Shown here in pieces: positions 1 to 10,063 of a DNA stretch of 64,000 bases. The translations under genes were made by a program, and so were the position numbers. The DNA comes from JASSUD01 sp031963045 (GTDB taxonomy: Bacteria > Pseudomonadota > Gammaproteobacteria > Burkholderiales > Burkholderiaceae): the NCBI GenBank assembly GCA_031963045.1, contig JASSUK010000002.1, positions 1 to 64,000 on the forward strand, in the 5' to 3' direction. Positions within the stretch are counted from its first letter, which is position 1; each line of letters starts with the position of its first letter. Under the pieces are notes generated by a model. It worked only from the letters and a program-made list of their open reading frames with translations. It was not told the DNA's origin and ran no database searches.

Positions 1-111
1 TTACAAGCGGGCTTGAGCAAATATATCTATTACTACAATCATGAACGCATCAAGCTCAAACTAAAAGGACTAAGCCCAGTGCAATACCGAACTCAGTCCT
101 TTCATTGCTAG
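1..111 (+). CDS. IS3-family transposase OrfB, C-terminal end (partial)
   Basis: The reading frame is open from base 1 to a TAG at 109-111. It encodes the typical end of an IS3/IS150-type DDE transposase: a Tyr-rich stretch (KYIYYYNHERIK) followed by LKLKGLSPVQYR. Only the last 36 residues are in the window, so neither the catalytic residues nor the intactness of the element can be judged. The match to the family tail is strong, and an inverted-repeat-like end follows directly. This appears to be the right edge of an insertion sequence next to a nuclease remnant. Confidence 0.8.
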   Translation, partial: LQAGLSKYIYYYNHERIKLKLKGLSPVQYRTQSFHC

Positions 112-122
112 CTACTTTAACC

Positions 123-146
123 GTCCAACTTTTCGGGGTCAGTTCA
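123..146. repeat. Probable right terminal inverted repeat of the IS3-type element
   Basis: The sequence GTCCAACTTTTCGGGGTCAG followed by TTCA lies just after the transposase stop. Read on the other strand it begins TGAACTGACCCC, as in ends of the IS150 subgroup of IS3. The left end is outside the window, so the pairing and any target duplication cannot be checked. Confidence 0.6.
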
Positions 147-185
147 ATTGGGAGCTTTTTTTGCGAAATATCTTTGTAAATTGAG

Positions 186-395
186 CTAGTGCATGGTGAA
201 TTGTGTAAGGCTCGGGACTAACTCATCAATGTCTTGCTGATTCAGCCCCGTAATTCTGCCTACTAACTCTGCATGCAAGCCTTCTTGCAGCATATTTTTT
301 GCTGTCTCGCGCATGCCTTGCTCTACTCCATGCCGAAAGCCTTGCTGAAACCCTAGCCGAAACCCCTGCTGCTCGAATTGTTGTGTAAACGACAT
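186..395 (-). pseudogene. C-terminal remnant of an Rpn-family (PD-(D/E)XK) recombination-promoting nuclease / putative transposase
   Basis: This 69-codon frame has the low-complexity Gly/Gln/Glu segment (FEQQGFRLGFQQGFRHGVEQG) and the closing part with LLQEGLHAELVGRITGLNQQDIDEL that end Rpn-type proteins (PF04754). The family is normally about 250-300 residues. The N-terminal nuclease domain, which would lie above position 395, is missing, because only about 28 bp separate this ATG from the end of the next gene. I read it as a decayed gene truncated near an IS insertion. An expressed small protein cannot be excluded. Confidence 0.6.
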
Positions 396-423
396 GTTTT
401 TCCCTTTTCAGAATACTAGTACT

Positions 424-2169
424 CTAGGCCTCTGACTTAGGCACTGCCACTGCAGGGCCGCCAAGGTATTGATATAGGTCAATCAAATTTACTAACCGTG
501 CAAGGCGGGTTGTAATGAGCCCTTGCTGCGCGGCATACAACTCCGTTTGAGCTGTTAACACACTCAAATAACTCTCAATACCATTTCGGTAGCGCAGCAC
601 CGATAATTCTAGCCGGCGTTGTACCGCTTGAACATACCGTTCCTGGGCTACGAGCTGCTCGTCATACGTACCTCGAGCAGCCAAGCCATCGGCCACTTCG
701 CGAAAGGCGGTTTGAATCGCCTTTTCATATTGCGCTATTGCAATTTCTTTTTTTACTTTTGCTGCTCGCAGATTGGCGCGGTTGGCTCCTGCTTGGAAAA
801 TAGGCAGGTTTACTTGCGGTGTAAAGCTCCAGCTCGCAGTTCCTCCTTTAAATAATTCATCTAAAGAAGTGCTAGCAGATCCAAATTGTCCCGTTAATGA
901 AATGCTGGGGAAAAAAGCTGCGCGTGCAGCACCGATATTTGCATTTGCAGCACGCAGAGTCGCTTCTGCAGCCAAAATATCTGGGCGCCGAGTCAATAGT
1001 TCAGAGGGTAAACCAGCTTGAATATCTGCGATGATTTTTTGATTTGCAAAAGGCAGGGGCGCAGGCAAATCTGCGGGTAAAGATTGTCCAATCAGCAAAG
1101 TCAGTGCGTTTTCAGCCTGAGCTTGTAGACGTAATTGATTTTGATAATTAGCCTTAGCTTGCTCTTGTGCACCCACTGCAGCTTGCATATCCAGAGCCGA
1201 ACCCGTCCCAACTTCAGTCTGTAATTTAGTTAATTCATACAGCTTATTAGCAGTGGTTAACGCTTGCTTAGTTACGCCAAGCTGGGCTTCGCTCGCTCGT
1301 AGCAGCAGATACTGATCAGCCACTTGCGCAATAAGCGCAATATGTGCAGCACGTGATGCAAAGCGCGTGGATAGATATTGTGCGAGCGCTGCATCTTTTA
1401 AGCTAGTTATTTTGCCGAAGAAATCAATCTGCCAAGAGGCAACCGGCCCGACAAAGAACTGATTCCCCACTGTAGCTTGATGTAAGGGCGACATACCTGC
1501 AGGGGTACGTGAGCGCACCATTTGCCCTTCCGCCCCCATACTTGGCAATAGTGCCGCGCGCTGAATGCGATATTGGGCCTGCAAATACTCTACATTTAAA
1601 GCCGCTACACGCACATCGCGGTTATTTTTCAGGGCCAAATTTACTAAAGCCTGTAAACGCGGGTCACCTAGAAAGACCTGCCATCCTGCATCTAGCGAAG
1701 TTATATCCTCGCTTGCATCTATAGAGGCGCGTACAGCAACCTCTTTATCAGATAACGTGCCTATCTCTTTGCCAAAACCCACCGTCCCTGCACTACCGAG
1801 TTGTATAGAACTTCCGGAACTAGCGTGTATTGCGTTTTTCGTATCGTTTATAGAAGCGGACTTTTGAGAAGCTTCTACTTTTTCCTGCAATTTTTTCTTA
1901 GTTAGCGCGTCTGCACTCCCCTCACCACTCTGATTAACTGGTGGATCAGGGTAAACAAAAGGGATCGGTGCTATGGGACGCTCATAGTGGGGCTGCAAAC
2001 TACATGCTCCCGCTATGAGTGATAACAGCAACGGAGACGCGGCTTTACCCGAGAAAAAAGCAGCGCGTTTAAACGTGCCGATTGGGCGTTGCATGCCCTT
2101 TTGAACGTCCGTGCAGGATGGGTTCTTGCAACTAAAACGCTCAACAATCCGGGCTAATACAGCACGCAT
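424..2169 (-). CDS. RND efflux outer membrane lipoprotein (OprM/NodT family)
   Basis: Outer membrane channel of a tripartite RND efflux system, predicted to form the TolC-like duct that exports drugs or other toxic compounds. A lipobox (LIAGAC, Cys56 from this start) precedes SLQPHYERP, a hallmark of OprM-type lipoproteins, and the C-terminal half carries two outer membrane efflux domains (TRRPDILAAEATLRAAN, then FREVADGLAARGTY). The ATG overlaps the RND stop as TAATG, which supports coupled translation. A second Met at 2094 would give a more usual signal peptide and 556 residues. An acidic/Ser-rich insert lies near residues 85-160. It is the last gene of the operon MFP-RND-OMP. Confidence 0.92.
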   Translation of the reverse strand: MRAVLARIVERFSCKNPSCTDVQKGMQRPIGTFKRAAFFSGKAASPLLLSLIAGACSLQPHYERPIAPIPFVYPDPPVNQSGEGSADALTKKKLQEKVEASQKSASINDTKNAIHASSGSSIQLGSAGTVGFGKEIGTLSDKEVAVRASIDASEDITSLDAGWQVFLGDPRLQALVNLALKNNRDVRVAALNVEYLQAQYRIQRAALLPSMGAEGQMVRSRTPAGMSPLHQATVGNQFFVGPVASWQIDFFGKITSLKDAALAQYLSTRFASRAAHIALIAQVADQYLLLRASEAQLGVTKQALTTANKLYELTKLQTEVGTGSALDMQAAVGAQEQAKANYQNQLRLQAQAENALTLLIGQSLPADLPAPLPFANQKIIADIQAGLPSELLTRRPDILAAEATLRAANANIGAARAAFFPSISLTGQFGSASTSLDELFKGGTASWSFTPQVNLPIFQAGANRANLRAAKVKKEIAIAQYEKAIQTAFREVADGLAARGTYDEQLVAQERYVQAVQRRLELSVLRYRNGIESYLSVLTAQTELYAAQQGLITTRLARLVNLIDLYQYLGGPAVAVPKSEA

Positions 2170-5100
2170 TACTTCTCTCCTGTGTTTGAATCGGGCTTGG
2201 AAGCACTTGAAACATCTTGCTCTTTCGAAGTGTCTTGTTCAGCACGCTCTTTTGTTCTTACATTTTTGTTTGAGGACTGCGGCACATTTTTCTGCGCATT
2301 CGCAGGATGGTGCTTATATCTTTGTATTGCTTGCATGCCCGCTGACATCCATCCCCATTTTTCACTCACCAAAACAAAAAACATCGGAATCATGAAAATA
2401 GCGATGAAGGTCGCAGCCAACATACCTCCGATCACACCGGTACCGATTGCATGTTGACTTGCAGCACCTGCTTCATGGCTAATTGCTAACGGCAACACGC
2501 CTAACATAAATGCCAACGAAGTCATGATGATGGGCCTTAGTCGGAATCGCGCAGCTTCTACAGCCGCTTCGATCACCGTTTTGCCTTGTTCACGCAAATG
2601 CCTTGCAAACTCCACAATCAGAATCGCATTTTTAGCGGATAACCCTACTGTGGTGAGTAAGCCTACTTGGAAGTACACATCATTTTCCAAGCCACGCAAA
2701 GTGGTCGCCAAAAGCGCACCTAACACGCCAACCGGCACAATCAAAATAACGGAAAAGGGAATGGACCAACTCTCATAGAGTGCTGCCAAACTTAAAAACA
2801 CCACTAAAATCGACAGGGTATACAGCAACGGAGCTTGAGCACCTGAGAGAACTTCTTGGAGTGACATCCCCGTCCACTCATACCCAATACCCTTGGGTAA
2901 TTGTGCGACCAACTTCTCCATTTCTTTCATAGCCTCGCCTGTACTTTTCCCAGGCGCAGCCCCTCCCTGAATCTGGACTGCAGCAACGCCGTTGTAACGC
3001 TCAAGCTTGGGAGAACCGTATGTCCAGCTCGTGGTCGAAAAAGCAGAAAACGGAACCATATCGCCATGGATATTACGCACATACCAGCGATTCACATCCT
3101 GAGGATTCATTCGATGCGGTGCATCGGCCTGGAGCAATACTTTCTTCACGCGATTATCGCGATCTAAAAAGTTATTGACATAAGACGATGCCCAAGCAAT
3201 GGAGAAAGTTTGATCAATCCCAGACAGTGGTACGCCTAAAACGCTAGCTTTCTCACGATCAATGTCCACATGAAATTCTGGCATGTCATCCAGACCATTA
3301 GGACGAACTTGAGAAACCACCGTGCTTTGCGCCGCTAAACCAAGCAATTGATTACGTGCTTGTATAAGCGCATCGTGACCCAGCCCTCCACGGTCTTGTA
3401 ACTGCAAATCAAACCCTGATGCAGTTCCAAGCTCGATAATAGACGGTGGATTTACCGGGAAAACCATCGCGTCTTTAATCTGCAAAAACCGCATATAAGA
3501 CCGCCCAACCAGCGCTTGTGCTTTTAATTCCGGTGCATTGCGCTCCTTCCAATCTCTGAGTTTGACAAAAACTATCCCTGAATTCTGACCATTGCCTGCA
3601 AAGCTAAAGCCATTAATCGCAAAGACGGCTGCAACAGCCTTACTTTCCTCTTTCAAGAAGTAATCAGTCACTTCATCGAGCACCAGCTGCGTACGTTGCT
3701 GCGTTGAGCCTGGTGGGGTTTGTACAAAACCAAATAAAATACCCTGGTCTTCTTCTGGGAGAAAAGAAGTAGGCATGCGCATAAATAAAAATGCCACCAC
3801 GCCAATAATTGCTCCATAGACCAGCAAAGCACGGCCTGTACGCGCAATAACGTACCGCACCCCTTTTTGATAAGACGCACGACTTCGATTAAATGTACGG
3901 TTAAACCAGCCAAAAAAACCGGTTTTTGCTTCCTGATGATTTTTGGAAATCGGCTTTAGCAGGGTCGCGCATAATGCTGGCGTCAATATAATCGCCACCA
4001 AAACCGAGAGCGTCATCGCACTCACAATCGTGAGAGAGAATTGGCGGTAGATAGCTCCTACCGACCCTGACGAGAAAGCCATAGGTACAAAAACAGCAGA
4101 TAGAACTAGCGCCACCCCCACTAATGCACTAGTGAGCTGACTCATGGCGAGCCGGGTCGCATCGCGCGGCGATAAACCCTCTTCCGTCATTACACGCTCG
4201 ACGTTTTCGACCACCACGATAGCGTCATCCACTACCAAGCCAATAGCCAGCACTAAGCCAAACATGGATAAGGTGTTAATCGAAAAACCCGCTGCACCCA
4301 TAATGGCAAAGGTACCGAGCAACACCACAGGTACGGTAATCGTTGGAATGATCGTTGCTCGAAAATTTTGCAAAAACAAATACATCACCACAAAAACCAG
4401 GGCGATACCTTCAAGCAAGGTTTTAACTACGCCTTTAATGGAAAGACGCACAAAAGGAGTAGTGTCGTACGGGTAGTCAACCTTCAAACCGTGCGGGAAA
4501 TAGGGCGCAAGCTCGGCAATACGGGCACGCACTAAATCGGCCGTATTTAAAGCATTTGCGCCTGTCGCTAATCGAATCCCTAAACCCACTGCAGGGCGAC
4601 CGTTATAGCGGCTATCGAAACTATAGTCTTCCCCTCCAAGTTCCACGCGCGCCACATCACGCAAACGCACTTGGGAGCCATCTGCATTCGCTTTTAGCAC
4701 AATATTGCCGAACTGCTCTGGGGTATTGAGCAAACTGGATTCAGTGATAGAGGCAGTCAGTTGCTGGCCAGAAACGGCGGGGGTACCACCTAATTGTCCA
4801 CCTGCAATTTGTACGTTTTGGCTCGCAACCGCCTCACGCACATCTACAGGCGTTAATTTGTAATTATTCAATTTGTCAGCTTGCAGCCAAATACGCATCG
4901 CGTATTGCGACCCGAATAAATTAACTGCACCTACGCCATCCACTCGGCTAATGGGATCTTGTATCGACGATGCTACATAATTTGCTAAATCATAGCGATT
5001 CATGCTGCCATCTGCAGACGAAAAAGCTAAGACCATTAAAAAAGAGCCACTGGATTTCGATACCCTCAGGCCTTGTTGCTGTACTTCAGCAGGTAACAGC

Positions 5101-5447
5101 GGCAGAGCAAGTTGCAATTTATTTTGCACTTGCACTTGAGCAATATCTGGATTGGTTCCCGGAGCAAAAGTCAGTGAAATAGATACGTTACCTGTGTTAT
5201 CGCTATTTGAAGACATATAGAGCAAATGATCTAAACCATTCATTTGCTGTTCGATAACTTGGGTAACCGTGTTTTCAACGGTTTTGGCGGAAGCGCCTGA
5301 ATACCTTGCGTTAATTTCGACTTGTGGTGGCGCAATTGCAGGGTATTGCTCGACAGGCAAGCTTCGAATAGATAAAACTCCGGCAAGCATCAATGCAATG
5401 GCTAATACCCATGCAAAAATAGGGCGATCAATAAAAAATTTAGCCAT
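2169..5447 (-). CDS. RND multidrug efflux inner membrane transporter (AcrB/MexB type, HAE1)
   Basis: Inner membrane proton/drug antiporter of 1092 residues, the pump of the tripartite system. The N-terminus MAKFFIDRPIFAWVLAI is typical of the HAE1 family, and the proton-relay pair falls at Asp407-Asp408 (GLVVDDAIVVVEN), exactly as in AcrB. The two periplasmic porter blocks and second membrane half are intact. The C-terminal tail after about residue 1045 is longer than in AcrB and rich in Lys, Glu, Ser and Gln. It overlaps both neighbours by one base (TAATG), so the three genes should be co-translated. The substrate range cannot be read from sequence. Confidence 0.95.
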   Translation of the reverse strand: MAKFFIDRPIFAWVLAIALMLAGVLSIRSLPVEQYPAIAPPQVEINARYSGASAKTVENTVTQVIEQQMNGLDHLLYMSSNSDNTGNVSISLTFAPGTNPDIAQVQVQNKLQLALPLLPAEVQQQGLRVSKSSGSFLMVLAFSSADGSMNRYDLANYVASSIQDPISRVDGVGAVNLFGSQYAMRIWLQADKLNNYKLTPVDVREAVASQNVQIAGGQLGGTPAVSGQQLTASITESSLLNTPEQFGNIVLKANADGSQVRLRDVARVELGGEDYSFDSRYNGRPAVGLGIRLATGANALNTADLVRARIAELAPYFPHGLKVDYPYDTTPFVRLSIKGVVKTLLEGIALVFVVMYLFLQNFRATIIPTITVPVVLLGTFAIMGAAGFSINTLSMFGLVLAIGLVVDDAIVVVENVERVMTEEGLSPRDATRLAMSQLTSALVGVALVLSAVFVPMAFSSGSVGAIYRQFSLTIVSAMTLSVLVAIILTPALCATLLKPISKNHQEAKTGFFGWFNRTFNRSRASYQKGVRYVIARTGRALLVYGAIIGVVAFLFMRMPTSFLPEEDQGILFGFVQTPPGSTQQRTQLVLDEVTDYFLKEESKAVAAVFAINGFSFAGNGQNSGIVFVKLRDWKERNAPELKAQALVGRSYMRFLQIKDAMVFPVNPPSIIELGTASGFDLQLQDRGGLGHDALIQARNQLLGLAAQSTVVSQVRPNGLDDMPEFHVDIDREKASVLGVPLSGIDQTFSIAWASSYVNNFLDRDNRVKKVLLQADAPHRMNPQDVNRWYVRNIHGDMVPFSAFSTTSWTYGSPKLERYNGVAAVQIQGGAAPGKSTGEAMKEMEKLVAQLPKGIGYEWTGMSLQEVLSGAQAPLLYTLSILVVFLSLAALYESWSIPFSVILIVPVGVLGALLATTLRGLENDVYFQVGLLTTVGLSAKNAILIVEFARHLREQGKTVIEAAVEAARFRLRPIIMTSLAFMLGVLPLAISHEAGAASQHAIGTGVIGGMLAATFIAIFMIPMFFVLVSEKWGWMSAGMQAIQRYKHHPANAQKNVPQSSNKNVRTKERAEQDTSKEQDVSSASKPDSNTGEK

Positions 5448-6829
5448 TAACTACGCTCCTTAACCAGGCTACTTGATTGAGCAGTTTTATCTGCTTCTTT
5501 GGAATTGTCTTTAGATGTTTCTTTGAGCGCTGCTTTAGGTGTTTCTTTAGGTGTTTCTTTAGGTGTTTCTTTAGGCGTTTCTTTAGGCGTTTCTTTAGGC
5601 GTTTCTTTAGATGTTGCTTTAGAAACTTCTTCGGAGCTTGCTAACGGGGCTTCTGTCCCCTTTTCGTTCGCTTCTAGATTTTTTTTCCAAGAAACGGGTG
5701 TCACTTTCATTTCAGGCTGCACTTTCTGCAATCCCTGCACGATAACCCGGTCACCTGCATTCAATCCTTCGAGCACGACCCACTGATCTTCCATCGTTTT
5801 AAGTGTTACTAAAGTACGCTGCTCAACGACATCGCCCGGGCCCACTACTAAAACAGTAGGCTGGCCTTTAGCATTATGCGTAACACCCACTTGTGGTACT
5901 ACAATCAGCTCACGATTAAAGCGCTCATGAATCCGTGCACGCACAAACATTCCTGGCAACAGTTCTTGCTTAGGATTTTGGAAAATAGCGCGCAATGCAA
6001 TGGCGCCCGTGCTTTGATCAACGGTAATATCAGAGAATTCCAGCTTTCCAGGCACGCTATAAGGTGTGCCATCTTCCAAAATCAAATCCACTTTCATTTG
6101 CTGCGCTTTGGTAGATTGTGCCGAAGCCATCTCGCGCCGCAAGCGTAGAAGATCTGCGCTGGATTGCGTAACATCCACATACATCGGATCTACTTTCTGC
6201 ACCGTGCAAAGCAAAGTGGCCTGAGCAGCCTGCACATAGGCCCCTTTTGTCACCTGCGAGCGGCCAACACGCCCTGCAATGGGCGAGACTACTTTGGTAT
6301 ATCCCAAATTAATCTTCGCACTGTTAACCATTGCGCGTGCCGAGGCTACCTCTGCGGCTGCTTGATTTTGCTGCGCAACGGCATTGTCATAATCTTGCTG
6401 ACTAATCGCACGGGCGCTGATTAATTTTTGGTACCGTGCACGCTGTGCAGCAGCAGCCTTGAGATTCGCATCGGCTTTAGCCAGCGCTGCGTTCGCACTC
6501 TGAAACTGCGCTTGATAGACAGCTGGATCAATCGTGTAAAGTAACTGCCCTGCCTTCACCTCGCTACCTTCAACAAAGTTTCTCTGCAATACAATTCCAT
6601 CTACCCGTGCACGCACCTCTGCTGCCAAATAGGGAGAGGTACGCCCTGGCAACTCCGTGGTCATTGGAATACTGTGCGTTTGCACCGCCACTACACTGAC
6701 TTCAGGAGGAGGAGGAGCAGGCATTGCAGGCTTACGGGAGCATCCAGCCAATGTAATGCAGGCCATTACGGCACACAGCAGGAACTTGCTACGGGAAGAG
6801 AGAGGAGAAGCCATTTGAGTCGAATTCAT
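5447..6829 (-). CDS. RND efflux periplasmic adaptor (membrane fusion protein, AcrA/MexA type)
   Basis: Periplasmic adaptor linking the RND pump to the outer membrane channel. From Met at 6829 a signal peptide ends in the lipobox TLAGC (Cys30). Then come the lipoyl/barrel-sandwich segment (RARVDGIVLQRNFVEGSEVKAGQ), an Ala-rich helical hairpin, and the beta-barrel (VVSPIAGRVGRSQVTKGAYV). An upstream in-frame ATG at 6856 and one at 6814 are alternatives. The C-terminal tail is unusual: about seven tandem KETP units encoded by a 12-bp repeat, then more Lys/Glu-rich sequence. No regulator gene lies beside the operon, which is unlike most acrAB/mexAB loci. Confidence 0.93.
   Translation of the reverse strand: MNSTQMASPLSSRSKFLLCAVMACITLAGCSRKPAMPAPPPPEVSVVAVQTHSIPMTTELPGRTSPYLAAEVRARVDGIVLQRNFVEGSEVKAGQLLYTIDPAVYQAQFQSANAALAKADANLKAAAAQRARYQKLISARAISQQDYDNAVAQQNQAAAEVASARAMVNSAKINLGYTKVVSPIAGRVGRSQVTKGAYVQAAQATLLCTVQKVDPMYVDVTQSSADLLRLRREMASAQSTKAQQMKVDLILEDGTPYSVPGKLEFSDITVDQSTGAIALRAIFQNPKQELLPGMFVRARIHERFNRELIVVPQVGVTHNAKGQPTVLVVGPGDVVEQRTLVTLKTMEDQWVVLEGLNAGDRVIVQGLQKVQPEMKVTPVSWKKNLEANEKGTEAPLASSEEVSKATSKETPKETPKETPKETPKETPKETPKAALKETSKDNSKEADKTAQSSSLVKERS
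5533..5622 (-). repeat. 12-bp tandem repeat encoding the KETP tail of the efflux adaptor
   Basis: On the plus strand the unit reads GGTGTTTCTTTA with occasional T/C changes and is repeated about seven times without interruption. Translated on the minus strand each unit is Lys-Glu-Thr-Pro. Because the unit is a multiple of three, copy-number change alters tail length without breaking the frame. Confidence 0.85.
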
Positions 6830-7245
6830 CGTGAAAAATATTTCCGTAAAAAACAATAAAGGCCCCTTAGGCTCTTTTTGGCTCTGGAGGTGCGAGGCGG
6901 GTTTTCCGCATGAACGCTTACAGGTGCAATTTTAAACAGGCTTCAAAACACATAAAATCAGGAAAGTCTACGTTCAGAGTACATCCTAGGCCTTCTTATA
7001 ATGCCGTATTTTTACAACCAGTAATGATACCAAGTGTTTTTTGTTCACTCTTACTACTTTTGACTATAAAAACGTAAATTACTTAGAAACCATACAAAAT
7101 TCTTCAAAAGCCCCCTTATTTAACTGAGCAGAAGCGCAGAGCAGGAGCGCAAGATCCGGAACTGTACTCTATTGCAGAAAACACCTTGGCTTTATGGCCA
7201 TAAAAACGTGGCATTTTTGAGAGATTTTGAATCGGATTCTAAGAG
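6830..7245. other. Intergenic region between the divergent efflux operon and dacB
   Basis: About 400 bp without a convincing gene. It must hold promoters for both divergent units, but I see no clear -35/-10 pair. A perfect 14-bp palindrome (TTTATGGCCATAAA, 7191-7204) sits 41 bp before the dacB start and could be a small operator, though this is only a possibility. Confidence 0.4.
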
Positions 7246-8802
7246 GTGCACACTTCGACACAACTCTTTACGGGAATTTCTTCTGTGTTCTACGATTTAA
7301 GGTGGCTAAGTTCAAGATTGAGCAGTCTGCTGATCATTTTTCTTATAGGGAGTGTAGCGCCCCAAGCGCATGCGTCACACTTTTCGACAAAAGCACATCC
7401 CATTGATTTTACTGATCCCATCGCTCAGAAAACGTCCTCTTTTTTCGCACACCCTATTCCAGAAACCGTTCTTGCAAAGCTAAAACAGGCGGAGATTCCG
7501 CTTGCTGCTGTCAGTATCGTTGTAGAACGAGTGGGTGCAGCCTCGCCCGCTCTCTCGCTACACGCAGAAAAATCGATGAATCCCGCTTCAACGATGAAGC
7601 TCCTCACCACCTCTGCTGGACTCTCCTTGCTCGGGCCGCATTTTCAATGGGAAACACGCGCCTACATAGATGGCCCGATTGAAGGGGGGGTACTCCATGG
7701 AAATTTATATATCTATGGAACAGGCGACCCTAAGCTCGTTCCCGAAACATTCATTTATTTCATAGAACAGATTCGCCGTGCAGGTATTACACATATTCAA
7801 GGCGATCTGGTTTTAGACAGAAGCTATTTCGACCTCAAAACGCAAGCGGTACAAGCTTTTGATAGCGGCCATAATCGTGCGTATAACGTAAGCCCTGACC
7901 CTCTACTTTATGCATTTAACGCGCTCACTTTTACACTCACTCCACAGCCAGATCTTTCGGTATTCATTCAAACTCAACCGGAACTTGCACACTTACAGCT
8001 CACCAACACACTGCACGCCACCTCTGGAAAATGCACACCAGGAAGCATTCCAAAACCAGTCATAACAGAACGTAACGGCACACTATACGTCACATTCAAA
8101 GGCACTTACCCTCTGCAATGCGGCATAGACACGATGAGTCGCGCTGCACCAAACCGCAATAATTTTTTCGCAAATGGGTTTTTGGCATTGTGGGAGCAAA
8201 CCGGTGGAACCCATTCAGGTGGAGTACGTGAAGCCTTGGTACCCAAACTAGCTCGATGCGTCGCACTATACAAAGGGGAAGTACTTCAAGACAGCGTGCG
8301 AGATATTAATAAAAACTCTAACAACATCATGGCACGCAATTTGTTTTTAACACTAGGTGCAATCTATGGCGCCCCTCCTGCTACAGCAATACGCTCAGAG
8401 AAAGTCATTCGCCATTGGCTGCGCCGTGAAGGGCTCAATTTATCGGGCCTTGTACTAGAGAATGGCGCGGGCTTATCGTCAAAAGAGCGTCTCAGTGCAA
8501 CGGGCTTAACAGCGCTTTTACAACATATCAGTCATAGCACAATAGCCGCACCGCTCATTGCCTCCTTACCCGTTGCAGGCTTAGACGGGACCATGCGCAA
8601 ACGGCTCTTTGAGGGGCCAAGCGTAGGCAGCATGCATATAAAAACCGGCACACTTGATGAGGTCCGAGCCATCGCCGGCTATGTAACGGCCCATAACGCC
8701 CAAAACTATATCGTCGTGAGCTTCATCAATCATCCCAATGCCAGCCGTGGCCAAGCTGCGCACGATGCATTATTAAGCTGGGTATATGACACCGCCCCGT
8801 AA
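7246..8802 (+). CDS. dacB: D-alanyl-D-alanine carboxypeptidase/endopeptidase (penicillin-binding protein 4 type)
   Basis: Periplasmic peptidoglycan hydrolase of the S13 peptidase family, which trims pentapeptides and cuts cross-links. The catalytic triad motifs are visible: STMK (Ser115-Lys118), SNN in KNSNNIMARN, and KTG in IKTGTLDEV near the C-terminus. An N-terminal hydrophobic segment ending near APQAHAS is a signal peptide. At 518 residues it is full length for the family. The start is a GTG at 7246. It stands alone, divergent from the efflux operon. Confidence 0.92.
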   Translation: MHTSTQLFTGISSVFYDLRWLSSRLSSLLIIFLIGSVAPQAHASHFSTKAHPIDFTDPIAQKTSSFFAHPIPETVLAKLKQAEIPLAAVSIVVERVGAASPALSLHAEKSMNPASTMKLLTTSAGLSLLGPHFQWETRAYIDGPIEGGVLHGNLYIYGTGDPKLVPETFIYFIEQIRRAGITHIQGDLVLDRSYFDLKTQAVQAFDSGHNRAYNVSPDPLLYAFNALTFTLTPQPDLSVFIQTQPELAHLQLTNTLHATSGKCTPGSIPKPVITERNGTLYVTFKGTYPLQCGIDTMSRAAPNRNNFFANGFLALWEQTGGTHSGGVREALVPKLARCVALYKGEVLQDSVRDINKNSNNIMARNLFLTLGAIYGAPPATAIRSEKVIRHWLRREGLNLSGLVLENGAGLSSKERLSATGLTALLQHISHSTIAAPLIASLPVAGLDGTMRKRLFEGPSVGSMHIKTGTLDEVRAIAGYVTAHNAQNYIVVSFINHPNASRGQAAHDALLSWVYDTAP

Positions 8803-8975
8803 ATTGGTGCTTCCCACCAACCTACCTCTTCGCTCCTCGCACTTCCCTCTTATTTTTGAGATAGCGCAGGCCCTCTCTTTCTGACCTTAAAGTTATGTAA
8901 AACCCTGACAATTGGGTGTATTGCCTTTTTAGACAATTTTTCACAACACCTTATTTATTTTTACATAACCCAAAG

Positions 8976-10058
8976 ATGGCATCTTCCGAAACCTACCCAA
9001 GCTCCCCTTCTACGCCACACTATCAAATCGTTTCTTTCGGTGACAGCCTATCCGATGTAGGTACTTATGCTCCAGCAGCAGCTAGTTTTGGTGGCGGGCG
9101 ATTTACTACCAATCCAGGGGAAGTCTGGACGCAAGTTCTAGCTCGCTCTTATGGAGATTGTCTAACTGCGGCTTATACCGGTGGATTTGGAACGCCATTA
9201 ATAGCGAACCCTGGCGGTTTTGGATATGGACAAGGAGGGGCGCGAGTTGAACGCCCCATTCCTTTTTCAGGGAATACAACGCTGTATGCATTTTCTTCTG
9301 ATCCCAGTTCGCTTATATCTCCATTGCAGGCGCTACGAAATACGCAGGCAAATGAACCAGGCAGCGAAGTCGGTATGGGTTTAAGTGGCACATCCATTAC
9401 CAGTCAAATACGCTGCTATCTAGACCACCATCATCAATTTAATGCTTCTCAATTGGTTCTGATGAATGGGGGAGGCAACGATATTCTGGCTAATGCTTCT
9501 GCCGCAGCAATAGGAGACATCCCCTTTCCTGAAGCTATCAAGGCTATCCAAACCGCTGCAATCCAATATGCTGGATTAATACAAACGGTATATGAAAATG
9601 GGGCTCAAAATCTTATTACAACCAATATACCGGATCTGGGCCATACCCCAATAGGCGCCACAGACCTTGAAACTAGTACCGTGCTCACGGAACTGTCTAT
9701 ATTGTTTAATACCACCTTTATGCAGTCTCTAGAAGCCAGTCTGCCTGCAGAACATACAGTAACGACCATCGATGCATTTGCCTTTATCAATCAAATGCTG
9801 CAAACGTACCAAGAACATGGTTTTTCTGTAAGCAATACCAGCATTGCTTGCAAACTTGGGCTACTTCCAGAATGCTATCAAAGCGCTTTATTTTGCTCCC
9901 CCGCTTTATATGTTGAACCTAATGCGGATCAAACTTATATGTTTGCAGATAGCGTGCACCCGTCCAGTCATCTGCATGCTTTATTTGCTGAGCACGTTAA
10001 AGAGCAATTTGAAGCAAGTTTGGCCCATCGCTCTAATCTATCTATAGCAGCCGCTTGA
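8976..10058 (+). CDS. GDSL-family lipase/esterase
   Basis: SGNH/GDSL hydrolase, probably an esterase or phospholipase acting on acyl esters. Block I is FGDSLSDVG (nucleophile Ser24 counted from Met at 8976), block III is MNGGGNDIL, and the C-terminal block V is DSVHPSSH with the Asp/His pair. An in-frame ATG at 8916 would add 20 residues (MYCLFRQFFTTPYLFLHNPK) that could act as a secretion signal, so the start is uncertain. Secreted GDSL enzymes of this type occur in many Burkholderia and in host-associated bacteria. The substrate is unknown. Confidence 0.85.
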   Translation: MASSETYPSSPSTPHYQIVSFGDSLSDVGTYAPAAASFGGGRFTTNPGEVWTQVLARSYGDCLTAAYTGGFGTPLIANPGGFGYGQGGARVERPIPFSGNTTLYAFSSDPSSLISPLQALRNTQANEPGSEVGMGLSGTSITSQIRCYLDHHHQFNASQLVLMNGGGNDILANASAAAIGDIPFPEAIKAIQTAAIQYAGLIQTVYENGAQNLITTNIPDLGHTPIGATDLETSTVLTELSILFNTTFMQSLEASLPAEHTVTTIDAFAFINQMLQTYQEHGFSVSNTSIACKLGLLPECYQSALFCSPALYVEPNADQTYMFADSVHPSSHLHALFAEHVKEQFEASLAHRSNLSIAAA

Positions 10059-10063
10059 TGACA

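Noticed and set aside
8813..8825. CCACCAACCTACC after dacB, identical to the end of the repeat core
   Set aside because: Only 13 bases match and nothing else of the element is present; may be chance.
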